DNA of 64,000 bases from Macrothele yani. Taxonomy: Eukaryota > Arthropoda > Arachnida > Araneae > Macrothelidae. Below, piece by piece: positions 11,900 through 23,031 of the stretch. Made by a program: the position numbers and the translations under genes. Where the stretch lies: positions 202,311,232-202,375,231 of the forward strand of contig CM076990.1 in assembly GCA_039090855.1 (NCBI GenBank). Reading direction: 5' to 3'. The notes beneath the pieces were generated by a model. The model was not told the DNA's origin. It worked only from the letters and a program-made list of their open reading frames with translations, and did no database searches. The number at the start of each line of letters is the position of its first letter. Position 1 is the stretch's first letter.

Positions 11900-12400
11900 G
11901 CTCACCATTTAGAATGAACACTCATATTGGTTAATATGATTCACTACAATTTTTTCCTGTGACAGTAACACAATAATGACTTCTGTCAATTGTTAGTAAC
12001 CAAAAGACACCTAGCTGCCCACACACTACTTTCAATCAATTCTGGATTAATATCTTCATAACCAATAGCTTTGGCACATTTTATGGGCAAACTACAGTAG
12101 CTTCCTTACTTCATGCCCATCTATGCCTTTCAATCATCCTGGTCAAATCACTAACACCATGGTCATCAATATTTATTTGCTTCCCTTGTGCTAAGATTTT
12201 CATTCAACATTTTCTTCAAAATACTTACTCCATCTACTCAATACATTTCCTCCTCTGAAATAAGGAGTTGCTCATCTTCGTCAATTATTCCTTAAGTAAC
12301 AAGCTTTTCACCACTGCTTATTCATTTGCTCCCCTTGTGCTAGGATTTTCATTCAACATTTCTTCAAAATACTTACTCCATCTACTCATTACATCGTTTC
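11900..12400 (-). mobile_element. Possible decayed LINE linker region
   Basis: On the minus strand, near 12300-12180, EQLLISEEEM is followed by SILKKMLNENLS. It resembles the linker between endonuclease and reverse transcriptase in LINE proteins (usual form LLT...E...RW.EYF..LLN). The reading is interrupted by stops and is low confidence. Confidence 0.35.
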
Positions 12401-12490
12401 TTGATATACTGTAAGAAAAGGGTTGTAGTACGTGTATTAAATGTATAAGCAGTGGTGAAAAGCTTGTTACTCAAGAAATAATTGACAAAG
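12174..12490. repeat. Direct plus inverted repeat cluster
   Basis: A ~70 base segment (CCCTTGTGCTAAGATTTTCA...) at 12174-12247 recurs directly at 12325-12395. In addition, 12277-12324 and 12441-12490 are inverted copies sharing AACAAGCTTTTCACCACTGC. Together they could fold into a stem with a ~115 base loop. Confidence 0.7.
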
Positions 12491-12689
12491 ATTGTAATTA
12501 CAGTCTCTGAAAATACATAAAACTAACAAAAATATTTTCACTGTCAATTTTCCGCTAGTTCATTTTACTCCTTCGCATTCAGTATCATTGTTGTCATCTC
12601 TGTATGGTAGTAATAAACATGACCTAAAATTGCAAGATGGTAAAAATTTAAGTAAAACAATCATTTGCAATCTGAAATAACAGCAATAA

Positions 12690-13295
12690 CTTCACCATTG
12701 ATGTTAAGGTAGTTCTTTTTGGTCCTTAGCATTTGGCATTATTCTTGTCCTCAGTGTTTTGTTAATTCTCATAATTTCAATGTAGTTCAATGTAAGAGAA
12801 AGAAAGAATATTAAAACCTGAGGAAATTTTTAAAAAGTGGATGTCATTTACCAAGAAAATCGTAAAAAATGTTAAAATGAATTAAGAATTGCCAAAGGTC
12901 TGAAAAAAAACAAATTTTACTTCTTAGATGTTGTGTGTCATGCTTTGGTTTACCCAGATGCATTTCTCTAGCTTTACCACTAGTGTGGTTTTTGCCACTG
13001 AAAATGTCAGTGGTAAAGCTGGAGAAATGCATCAGGGTAAACCAAACTGTTATTCATAACAGCAAAAAAATGCATTTTTTTTTAAACTTCATGGTAATTC
13101 TCAATTGGTTTTGACATTTTTTGAGATTCTTTTTAGTAAATGACATCCATTTTTTTTTTTTGTTTCTGCAGGCTTATAAATTTCTTTCTTACTTCTAAAT
13201 TGATCCACATGAAGTTATAGAAATTTGCAAACTGCAAGGAGGACAATACCAAAGGCTAAGAAACAAAAAGGACTAGTCTTAACATTGATGAAGAT
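12690..13295. repeat. ~600 bp imperfect palindrome (foldback)
   Basis: Left and right halves are inverted copies centred near 12996. Outer: ATTGATGTTAAGG...TTCTTTTTGGTCCTTAGC pairs with its complement at ~13250-13290. Middle: GGATGTCATTTAC (12840) pairs with GTAAATGACATCC (13136-13148). Inner: GTTTACCC.GATGCATTTCT...CTTTACCACT pairs with its complement across 12986/13005. Arms are ~300 bp, diverged by substitutions and small indels. No coding sequence. Confidence 0.8.
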
Positions 13296-13299
13296 ATTT

Positions 13300-15147
13300 T
13301 TTATATTTTATGTATTCTTAGAGACTAATTTTGATTTTAATCTAGTATAATTTTATCATCTTGGAATCTTATGTAACTTTCATTTTTGGACAAACATGGC
13401 TGGTATATAAAGGAATGATGAAATGACACATTATCAGTGGTTATGTCATTGCAAGGCTAAAGAGCAGAGCCAGATTAAGTAGAATTTTTTAACAATCTTT
13501 TAAATGTTTTATGATGACAATGCAAAGCAGTCAAATATGGATGTTTTGGAAGAAATATGATGTGTTGAACAGAATAATTTTTGGGCAGTGAAATACTGCA
13601 TGTAAAAATTATATATTAAAGATGCCACATTTATAGGAACAGTATTTTAGAATTTTATATTAAAATATTGATATGATAATGAGGTAGACTGTTTCTGGCT
13701 TCTGTCTGTGACTTGCTGTGACAAGTAGGCTAGATATTTTTGTGATAGGCATCACCACTTGATACCTTTTGCTGTGCTAATTAGTGGCAGTGATGTTTAG
13801 TTGAGTTTGCCACTAGTTTATGTTTTCATAATTCAAATTACAGTGAAACCTCAACATAGTCATGCTCTACAGAATATAAATGTGTACAGAGTAGTCTAGA
13901 AGACATATTACTACTACAGATGGCTATGCAGCATATTGCACATAATGTACACTCACTTTTTTCTGTGAATGACAGAAAAATTCAGTAAGGTTTTTACTTG
14001 TCCCATGTTGTAGCACTTTATATTTTATTGACTAACTGGCAGTACTGATGATGGTTCCCATGCAGGAAAAGGAACAGTGTGTGGTATGTGGTTTGGCACT
14101 TAGAAGTGATGCCTGATATTCAAGTGTGATTGAATTTGATATGCACTTCCATTTACCTATATTTGTAAACATGGACAGAAAAGTGCATACTTTGATTTCT
14201 GAACACAAGTATCACTTTTGTAAGTGGTAAGTGTAACTGTTAATTAAGTTAGGCATATTGTTTTTCTTTGATATGTAATCTATGTTACAAGATATGTAGT
14301 CATTTCAGGTGTGTGAATTTTGGATCACCCTATATAGTGCTGAACAACATGTACACACAACACAACACACACATTTGCAGCTGATTATTAAAATACTGAT
14401 ATTATGACAAGGAAACAACAGCAGGTGGAAAAAAAGCCCCCACCAATTTGCAGAATGAAAATTACACCAAGAAAACAAAGTTTAAATGTGCCCAAATTTA
14501 AGTTTTAACTGAGGGTGTATATGTTCAGGGTGTTGGAAATTTTAGCTGAATACGTTTGGAGGGACACTTCTGTTATATTAGTCCAAAAATTCTGTATGAT
14601 CCCAACACAGGAGAAGCATGGAAGTCTTGGCCAACAAGAAAATATCAAAATAGGGATCTGGAAAGGCATGTAATACAGATACATTTCATTATTTAAAAGA
14701 GAAACTAATAATAGAATGATTCTCATAGTAAACATGCATGTATACAGTATACATGTAAAAATCTATACTTGTATGGTGGGTAAAATCTTTGTTTCAGGTA
14801 TTTGCAACATATTTGTGGTACTGCTATTGTTAAGTTCTGGGTTTCCTTAATTGATTGTGGCTTTGGCCAATATTCTTAACAGGCCATGTTTTGGGTCTGT
14901 TAAGATTTCTACTTCAAACATTTTTGAACTAGAGATATCTTGTTGTTTTGGATACCATTACATATCCAAATCCATATTGTGCAGATTTTCTTTTGAACTA
15001 TGGCTTTGGGAATATCTTACTAAATATATTGTATTCAATTTTTATTACACTGTTTGTAGTCATTTTCTAAATATCTGCTATTATTAGGAACTACACAATG
15101 GCATTTTATTAAAAACGAATCGTATAAATCCCATTTTTGTTTTTCAG
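13300..15147. other. RBM34-like intron sequence, nothing recognised
   Basis: AT-rich. A (CACAA)n-like patch at ~14350-14370 and an isolated CAGTGAAACCTCAACATAG (13841-13859) resembling a pogo/Tigger-type terminus without a partner end are the only notable features. Confidence 0.4.
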
Positions 15148-15266
15148 ATGTGACTGATGAGAAGATGTGGGAAGTATTTGGTGAGTGTGGCAACATTGAA
15201 GCTGTGCGAATAGTTCGAGACCCCACTACTGGAATTGGCAAAGGATTTGGTTTCGTGCTGTTTGAA
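15148..15266 (+). CDS. RBM34: RBM34-like gene, exon with RNP1 of RRM2
   Basis: Acceptor TTTTTCAG before 15148, donor GTAATT after 15266. After finishing an Asn codon from the previous exon it encodes [20 protein letters not shown], then [28 protein letters not shown] is the canonical RNP1 of RRM2, and [12 protein letters not shown] is the family signature. The exon ends on a codon boundary. Only this coding piece is conserved: reading past the donor gives an unrelated intronic translation. Confidence 0.92.
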
Positions 15267-17059
15267 GTAATTATACTGTTGAGAACCATTAATCTGTTGT
15301 TACTTATCTTATTTGCTTTCACTAGTTTTAAATTTGTAAAACTCTCTAGAGAAAGTTCACCTTGCATGATCTTTTAAGAGTTTGATAAGTGCTTTAGGAT
15401 GTGTTTTTCTTATTCTTTTCTAAAAATGAAAACTAAATATTGGGTTGGTGCGAATGAATTGTCCTGCACAAACGAGCAGTGGAGACAGGCCCCCACTACA
15501 GCTCAATGGAACCATCCACAGGTATTACGGGTATTACGTCACAGAGTTACTATAAATAGCTAGCACGTGTGTGAAGAACAAGGTTCAGGCATGGTTTGTT
15601 TGGACGTAATGTTGCTTGCAAAGGAAACATACAGACGCCAGATTTGCCTGTCATATGGCTAAGCATAGACATTATTCTAACCAAAAACCAACCACCCAAT
15701 TATGGTGCTGGTCACCTTGGTATCAATCTCTGCATATATATTTCCAAAACTATGCAAGATGAAAAGGGAAGCACTTGAAAAAGAAAACGTTGATGGTTGT
15801 GAAGGGACACGACAAACTGTCTTTCAAATTCATGAACATAGCAGTAAAATAACTGGAGATGCAGAAATAATATGATGCATTTAAGCCATGTCATTCAAAA
15901 AAACTGATTTTAACCAAAAAAAAAAAAAAAAAAAAAGAAAGAAGAAGAAGAAAGAAAAAATATTATTCATTGAAAGAAAAGTTTTCAGTCTTATAATTGT
16001 GTGTTTAAAAATTTCAAGTTTTTATCATATTTTACACCTGGTGGAATTAAAATCAAGGCATGCTTTCATGAACCTCAGGAAAAACAATGATACAGGTGGC
16101 TGAGCAATTTAATATAACAGTAAAATATCACATTATTTGTATTCATGTGGTTTTAACCGATTCAGATATTTTTAATTAAAACTTATATTTTTTGTTAAAC
16201 TGTTACAAAGTTGTTAAAATATCCTCACTGAGAGAGATGACAACAACAGAAAGTATTTTATGTATATATACAGTGGAATCTCAGTTATACGTTTTTCGCT
16301 TTTGTACGGAATTCAGCGCTGGCCCCAATATTTTAATGTGGTTTCTATCGCTTTTTCAAGTAAGTTATACATAATTCATTTATACGCTTTTTGCAATTAT
16401 ACATTAAATTTCAGATTATTAAAAAAAATGCATGGTTCTTTTATACGTAACCTCGTATGTTATAACTATGAGAGAATCGAGAGAGCGTTGCTGTGTTCCT
16501 TCTTTGTGCAGCAAAAGTTGAGTCTTAATCTTGTCAGAGAAGGGTATGTTATTTACTTTTGATTGAATAAAAAAGTGGTTTTGCTTTCCACACTCTGTAT
16601 AACAATGCCAGAAAAAACTGGCATCACTTGTTCTCTCCTGGAAATCAAGTTTATAAAGTCAGCTTCAGTGTTAGCACACATAGCGTTTTATCTTCTCGCA
16701 AATGGCCAGAACATAAAAAGGACTTGCCAGTCTAAGGGTATCTTTGCCTTTACTGTGCAGTCCAAGCTGTAAATTTTTTTACCCTCTTTTGTGGGCACTT
16801 TTTTTTTTCTCTTTTTGCAGCCATGTACTACATGATCCAACTAAAAATTTACTAAATGACATTTACAGATCCCTGTTTTTCTGAATTCAAGAAATTTTAA
16901 ACAAGTGAAGATTAACAAATATTTTACTCAGCACTAATGCTAAATCAACTTATAGGCAAGCTGCTTTCAAAGGAGCAATTATAAGTAAAGAATATGTAAT
17001 AGAGGTATTGAGTATAAAACAGAATCACATTCAGATTTACTACTTAGATTTCCGAAGGT
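15267..17059. other. RBM34-like intron sequence with possible DNA-transposon debris
   Basis: Contains an A-rich (GAA)n patch at ~15918-15960. At 16270, CAGTGGAATCTCAGTTATAC resembles the terminus of a pogo/Tigger-type element, but no partner end or transposase could be identified. Confidence 0.35.
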
Positions 17060-20000
17060 CATTCATCATCATCATTGTCAACCATTATCAATCCACTGCT
17101 GGACGAAGGTCTCCCCAAGTTTCCTCCACAACGGTCTGTCTTGTGCCAGTCTCCTCCATGTCACTCCCGCATATTTACGAATTTCATCCACCCATCTCCC
17201 ATGTGGTCTTTTCTGGGTCTTTTCCTGTCCCTTGGAATCCAATCTAAAATTTCGGCTGTCCATCTATGGTCTGTCCTTCTGGCAGTATGTCCAGCCCATT
17301 GCCATTTCAGGGATTTAACTCTGATCATGATGTCTTCCACTCTCGTCATTTTTCGGATCCACGAGTTCCTCTTCTTATCTCTCCTGGTTATACCAAGCAT
17401 GCACCTCTCCATGCTTCTTTGAGTTGTCTGCAGCCTTTGTATGTCTCTTTTAGTTAAGGTCCACGTCTCTGCACCATACGTAAGCACTGGAAGGATGCAT
17501 TGATCAAACACTTTTCTTTTAAGACATAATGGCATATTGCTCTTGAAAATTATGTTGTTTCTTCCAAAAGCTCTCCAGGCAAGTTTTGTACGCCGATTAA
17601 TTTCTTCATCAATGTGACCCTCATTTGATATCTGCTGTCCAAGATAAACATACGTATCTGTTATCTCCAGTTTTTCTCCATCAATCGATAAATCTTCATT
17701 TCTTATAAAAGCATTGAACATCACTTTTGTCTTCTGAAAGTTCATTTTTAATCCCACTTCTTTACTCTTGTCAGCAAGTTCCTGGATCATACTCTGCAGC
17801 TCTGATGGGGTAGTTGCAAAAATGACTACGTCATCAGCAAAACGAAGGTGGGTTAGATAATCTCCATTAATCTTTATCCCTTTGTTTTCCCAGTTCAGTG
17901 ATTGAAAGACATTTTCCAATGTGGCATTAAAGAGCTTCGGAGATATGGTGTCACCTTGTCTCACTCCCTTTCCAATTTTTATGTGTGTTGTATTTTCAAA
18001 CAGCCGAATCTTTGCACTTGCATTTTCATAGATGTTATTAATAATATTAATGTATGCATCTTCAATACCGCAGGATTTCAGAACCGTGGTAACTGCTGAT
18101 GGTTTCACCGAATCAAAGGCTTTTTCATAATCGATAAAAGCCATGCACAATGGAAGTTCATATTCCCTCGCTCTTTCAATTAGTTCTCTCAGTACGTGGA
18201 TATGATCTATTGTGCTGTAGCCACTCCTGAATCCAGCTTGTTCTCTCGGTTGAGCCATGTCCAGTGTTACCTTCAAGCGGTGTGAAAGAACTTTAGTGAA
18301 GATTTTATAAACCACTGATAGGAGGCTGATAGGTCTGTAGTTCCTGAGATCCTCAATGTCACCTTTTTATGTAGCAGGATCATTGTAGCATTGTTCCAAT
18401 CCTCAGGAATCTTCCCTTCATTAAGGCATCGAGTGAAAATTTGGGCGAGTACTGTTTCAATTTCTCCACTTGCTTCTTGTATGATGTCTATAGTAATTCC
18501 ATCTTCTCCTGGAGCTTTCCCCCGCTTCATGTTCTTGATTGCATGAGCAACTTCTGCTGGGAGGACTGGAAGAACTCTGGTACCTTTCATGATGTCTGGA
18601 GTACATGTATCATCCCTTTCATATAATTTGGAGTAGAAATCTTTCACTCTTGTCAAAATTTCGCCTCTATTTCTTGTTATAGAACCATCTTCTTTTCTCA
18701 GAGCCATAATCTGTTTTCTTCCCTTACTGAGATGTCCCTTTGCTATCTTTAGGCTTTGGTTGTTTTCAATTGCTTTCCTCACTAGCTCACAGTTGAATTT
18801 CCTTACGTCTTCAGTGATACTTTTTCGTGTTGTCTTGCATAGCTCTATATATTCCACTTTGGAAGTCACATCTTCTTTAGTTGTCCTCATCTCTCTTCTT
18901 TTTTGCATCAACATTTTGGTTTTTCCTGATAATTTGTTCACATGCAACTTGTTCTTAGACCCAGCTAATTTTGTTGCTGTTTCCATTAGAGCTTTGGTTA
19001 CTTTTCTGTTAACTTCCGAAATATCCACTTCTTCCGATGTTAGGCCTTCTAAAGCAGAGAATCTGTTCTTCAGTTCCAACTTGAAAGTATTATGGTGTTT
19101 TTTAAGGTTGGTTATGTCAATACATTTTGTTTGTCTTATGAGCTTGCCTACGTTCCAGTTTAGTGTTGAGGTGCATCTTACATCTCACCAATCTATGGTC
19201 ACTACCTGTGTTGAACTTGTTCAGCACACTGCAGTCTTCGATGACGAATTTTTTGTTACACATAATAAAATCAATTTCACTTGTCGTCCCAATTGGATGT
19301 CTCCATGTCCATTTCCTGTGTGGCTTTTTCTTGAAAAAGGAGTTCAAGATGAAAAATCCTTCTGCCTCTGCAAACTCAACGAGAGTATTTCCACGCTGGT
19401 TTCTGTTGCCGTGACCGAATTTACCTACTGAAGTTTCATTCTGTTGCCGTTGCCCTATTTTTGCATTGAAATCTCCCATAATTATCTTCAAGTGCTGCTT
19501 ACCTTTATTATTTAGATGACGAATTTCCTCATAAAATTCTTCAATTTCTTCTTCAGGATGACTTGTGGTGGGTGCATAAGTTTGAATAATCTGAGCCTGG
19601 TATCTTCTCGATAGTTGGATAACGAGTCTTGCAGCTTTGTCAGAGGAGCTTTCAACTTCTATCACTTTATCCTTCAGTTTCTTGTTTATTATAAATCCAA
19701 CACCACTAGTTCTGCCAGTATCTGTCCCACGATAATAGAAGAGATGTCCACTTTTCAGTTCAATGAGATCTTCTCCTTTTCTCCTTACCTCACTTAGCCC
19801 GACGATGTCCCACTTGATCCTTTGTAGTTCCTCTTCCAATTCAAGAAGCCTTGAATCAGAAGATAGGAGCGTCCGTTATAGGTAGCCAAGGTCAGCATCA
19901 AATGGCAGCCTAGTCCGGTCCTCCGGGGATTCTTAGCACCCTCTGCCTTCATGTCGCACTGGCCGCTGCCTTGGCCAGGTACATTCCAGCTGCCGGAGAC

Positions 20001-20239
20001 TGAGGGCCAAGATTTAAGTTGTAGAGTCATTTTGGAGGTGTTTGGCCATAACTCACCACGCTGGCCAAGCGGGTTGGTGAGTGTGGGATAGCATTTCCTC
20101 TGATCCCGATGGTATAGTTATACCGCTATTGGCGGTCGTCAGAGCCCCTTTAGTGGGAACAGGATGCACCACGAGAAGGCGGGGTTGACATTTGTCAAGG
20201 AGAGGCTGTGATGTTACGCATCACCTGACCTTACATCCC
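17060..20239 (-). mobile_element. Full-length RTE-clade non-LTR retrotransposon
   Basis: A 3,180 bp element in antisense orientation to the RBM34-like gene. Its 3' end is at the left, with a short ATG-rich tail (17061-17075, seen as CATCATCATCATTG). It is flanked by the same 10 bases, TTCCGAAGGT, at 17050-17059 and 20240-20249, a likely target-site duplication. Length, apurinic-endonuclease plus reverse-transcriptase protein and short 3' tail are typical of RTE elements. The 5' UTR runs from ~20239 to the endonuclease frame. A second, partial copy lies immediately downstream on the other strand. Confidence 0.88.
17161..20030 (-). pseudogene. RTE endonuclease-reverse transcriptase, broken
   Basis: Frames on the minus strand, in order: an N-terminal piece with LATYNGR (~19930-19895); the endonuclease 19839-19117 with GDFNAKIG, IDFIMCNKKF and SDHRLVRCKM, the APE-type active-site segments; the reverse-transcriptase N-terminal region 19079-18273 with GKAPGEDGITIDIIQEASGE; and the palm, thumb and C-terminus 18315-17161 with FIDYEKAFDSV, GVRQGDTISPKLF and FADDVV (the catalytic FADD box). 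Shifts near 19,870, 19,100 and ~18,360 break it into pieces, although each domain keeps its key motifs. In databases, the endonuclease part of such elements is often mislabelled 'craniofacial development protein 2-like'. Confidence 0.88.
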
Positions 20240-20325
20240 TTCCGAAGGTAAGCTTTTTTAAAAAAAAAAAAAAAAAAAAGCTTCCGAAGGTAAGCTTTTT
20301 TTTTTTTTTTTTTCGTACATTGAAA
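20239..20325. repeat. Duplicated target segment separated by poly-A
   Basis: CTTCCGAAGGTAAGCTTTTTT occurs at 20239-20259 and again from 20281, separated by ~21 A and followed by a long T run. With the 17050 flank, the core TTCCGAAGGT is present three times around this RTE insertion. Confidence 0.75.
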
Positions 20326-20521
20326 AATTAAATCATACAGAATTTCTTAACCTCCTTTTTATAATGAAATTAGAATTTAAAAAATTAATCCAATCAAAAA
20401 ATAGACATAGGCTTAATTTAGCAAAGTATTCATGTATATATGACTTACATTATAAATTATTGTAATCTGAAAATATGAGGGTTTTTTTAGAAAAATGTAT
20501 GACCAGGCTTGTGTGTGTGTG

Positions 20522-20820
20522 TAACTCACCTTCGTTTTGCTGATGACATCATTTTTGCAACTACTCCTTCTAAGCTGCATAGTATGATCCAGGAACTTGC
20601 TGACAAGAGTAAGGAAGTGGGATTAAAAATGAACTTTCAGAAGACAAAACTGATGTACAATGCTTTTTCAAGAAATGAAGATTTTGCAATTGATGGGGGA
20701 AAGCTGAAGATAAACAATGGGCATCTGATATAAAGCGAGGGTCACATTGATGATGAAATTAATCAGAGTATAAAACTTGGTTGGACAGTTTTTGGAAGAA
20801 ACAGTACAACGATTTCCAAA
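20522..20820 (+). mobile_element. RTE fragment, part 1 (palm domain)
   Basis: Begins directly after a (TG)n run with THLRFADDIIFATTPSKLHS, then LADKSKEVGLKMNFQKTKLM. It is the same family as the neighbouring full-length RTE, which has FADDVVIFATTPSELQSMIQ. It continues to SEGHIDDEINQ...FGRN at ~20805 and stops where the ~1.1 kb unclassified repeat intervenes. It is 5'-truncated, and stops and frameshifts are present. Confidence 0.8.
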
Positions 20821-21902
20821 AACGGAAGATAAGACGCCGCGAAGATATCCCTGTAGTCTTCGGGCAAAGATTCTTCCGTGGATTCGAAGACTTCCGCCAT
20901 TTCCATTAGCATTCTCGAGATCAATGCACAACTGAACAGAAATTTTGGGGGTAATGGTGGGGAAGAGGAATTCGTTTTTCGTTTAACGACGAGATTCCGT
21001 CTTACGAAGCTTTCGAAAACGGAAGTTAGGTGCAGTGAAGATTTCTCCTGTTATCTTTTTTTTTTTCCCCTTGCAATGTTCTTTCTGCCCAGTATTGTTC
21101 TTAAATATCCTTTTATGCCACAAATACTGCCTTTCAACCTAAAAATGGAGGAATAAATTTCGGAAAACGGAAGTCAGTCGGACCGAAGATTTCTCCCGAA
21201 ATCACATTTTTTTCTTCTCGCAATGTTCTCGCCATCCTGTGTTATTGTTAAGTGTTACTTTCCCCCATAAATTTCTGTACTTAAGCTTGATAAGGGAGGG
21301 AAAGTTTTCCAAAAAGGCCAACAGAAATTTGTTAGAATTGATCCATGGTGTTCAAAAGTATTCATATTCTGAAAGTCACACCATTTATCTAAAATAGCGA
21401 AAGCTTTGATATCATGCGTTCCTGGTCCTCAGGCTGAAAGTTCTTTCAGCATGATGGATAAATTTGTCATCTGAGGGAATAAAAGGGGAGGAGGAAAGAA
21501 AAGTGGTGAAGAAATAGGAAGGAAATTATATCAACAGAAAGAAAAACTAAGCAAAGATTGCTGTGCAGCTGCAGAGTCAACAAAAACTATGGCCGAGGAA
21601 CTTGCTGAAAAGAAAGCAACACAAGAAAATTGAGCTGATTTGAGCTGATGTTCTAGCAAATGTCATTTATTGCATAAATGTTTGTAATGTTCTAGCAAGC
21701 ACACAAAAAAAATGTGTTTGAAGTAGTGTCTTTTAAAATTACTTTATTTTGTTTTGAATTCAGTAATTTTATATTGTGAATACAGTGAGCAATTCCATTT
21801 TGCTCATGCTGCTTTATATTCACACTTTCTTGTCACATGTTCTGATTTTTTTTTTTTTTTTTTTTTTTTTTGCCCGATTAAAAAGTTCAGCTTTTTTGTT
21901 CC
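20821..21902 (+). mobile_element. Unclassified repeat family X, copy 1 (inserted in RTE)
   Basis: Splits the second RTE copy. It has internal tandem units with recurring blocks: AAAACGGAAGT...GTGAAGATTTCTCC; TCTCGCAATGTTCT..CC...TATTGTTAA; and AAATGGAGGAATAAATTTC. It then has a single-copy tail with AAAGCTTTGATATCATGC, ACTTGCTGAAAAGAAA and GAGCTGATGTTCTAG, and ends near AAAAGTTCAGCTTTTTT. No protein frame and no terminal inverted repeats were recognised. Other copies are at 28.0-29.2 kb and, inverted, 54.4-56.1 kb. Confidence 0.7.
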
Positions 21903-22368
21903 TTGGTCACTCTCATGTATGCTTAAAAGAAAAGTGTATAATCAATGCATCCTTCCAGTTCTTATGTAGAAAGTAGAGACGTGGACCTTAACTAAAAAAG
22001 ACATACAGAGACTGCAGACAGTGGAAAGAAGCCTGGAGAGATGCATGCTTGGTGTAACCAGGAAAGATAAGAAGAATAACTCATGGATAAGGAAAATGAC
22101 AAGAGTGGAAGACATCATGATCAGAGTAAAATCCCTGAAATGGCAATGCGCTAGACATATTGCCATGAGAATGGACCACCAATGGACAGCCGAAATTTTA
22201 GACTGAATTCCAAGGAACAGGAAAAGACCCAAAAGAAGACACATGGGAGATGGGTGGAGAAATTTGAAAGGATGCAGGAGTGATATGGAAGGGACTGGCT
22301 CAAGGCAGATGGTTGTGGAAGAAACTTGGGGAGACCTTCGTCCAGCAGTGGATTGGTGATGGTTTACG
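21903..22368 (+). mobile_element. RTE fragment, part 2 (C-terminus and 3' end)
   Basis: Resumes the RTE frame with CMLKRKVYNQCILPVL, then SLERCMLGVTRKDKKNNSWI and the terminal MGDGW.. segment. It ends at the family's 3' terminus (CCAGCAGTGGATTGGTGATG, ~22350). Equivalent sequence is continuous in the full-length copy (complement of ~17540-17070), which places the interruption within the RTE rather than beside it. Confidence 0.82.
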
Positions 22369-22888
22369 ATAACAATATACAGTATGTGTGTGCATTATGC
22401 AGTGGTTTAAAACAATAAGCTTGAACTAAGTTATTGAAATTATCTTTCTGCTCATTGCTTACTACATTTAAGTCAATGATTTCTTGGGATTTCAATATCA
22501 ATAAGTTCATTAAGAACACTGAAAAATATTCGACATAAATCTGTAGTTTTAACCATGTGCCTCAATTAAAACTGTGGTTTTCCCATCTAGTTGAATGACT
22601 GTGACCAGAATTCAGATACCAGTAGCAGTTGTTCAAATAAGCTGAGATATTGTTAATCAATCAGGTATTCAAATCCACGTTTTTAAGACACTTTATGTTA
22701 TACATGTTTATGTACACAAAGCCTAATAGTTTTTTTTAATAATTATTAAAATTAGGCTGTTTCTAAAAAGCAATGAGTTGAAGGATATAACCATATGTCA
22801 GTTAACCCAGTGTTTCACATAGTATAGAATTCCTTTTATGAAGAAGTATCACTTGTTCAACTTGCCTTAGTCATTTGCCTTATTTCAG

Positions 22889-23031
22889 AAAAAAAAATCT
22901 GTGAAAAGTGCATTGGAATTAAATGACACTGAAGTCAATGGAAGGAACATTCGCGTGAAAGTGAGTGAAGATAAAGGGAGCAAGCAAAAAGAAAATGAAC
23001 CACAGAAAAACAAAAGAATGGGTTTAAAACT
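22889..23031 (+). CDS. RBM34: RBM34-like gene, exon for end of RRM2 and basic linker
   Basis: Acceptor TATTTCAG precedes a run of nine A. The exon reads KKKSVKSALELNDTEVNGRN and IRVKVSED, the C-terminal helix and last strand of RRM2 (family form: A-L-x-L-N-x-x-E-x-x-G-R-x-x-R-V), then a Lys/Glu/Gln-rich linker. It ends in phase 2 before GTAAGT. The preceding 7.6 kb intron contains both RTE copies. The poly-A start could invite mis-splicing or indel errors, but the frame is consistent on both sides. Confidence 0.9.

Noticed and set aside
15150..15377. Single 75-residue frame taken as a whole gene
   Set aside because: Only 15148-15266 is coding; the rest reads through a GTAATT donor into intron, and the next exon at 22889 continues the RRM.
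15436..15460. TTGGGTTGGTGCGAATGAA resembling a mariner terminus
   Set aside because: No matching inverted end or transposase was found downstream; one end alone is insufficient.
18760..19431. Long plus-strand frame of ~220 codons
   Set aside because: It lies antisense to the RTE endonuclease/reverse-transcriptase gene, whose minus-strand frames carry the conserved motifs.
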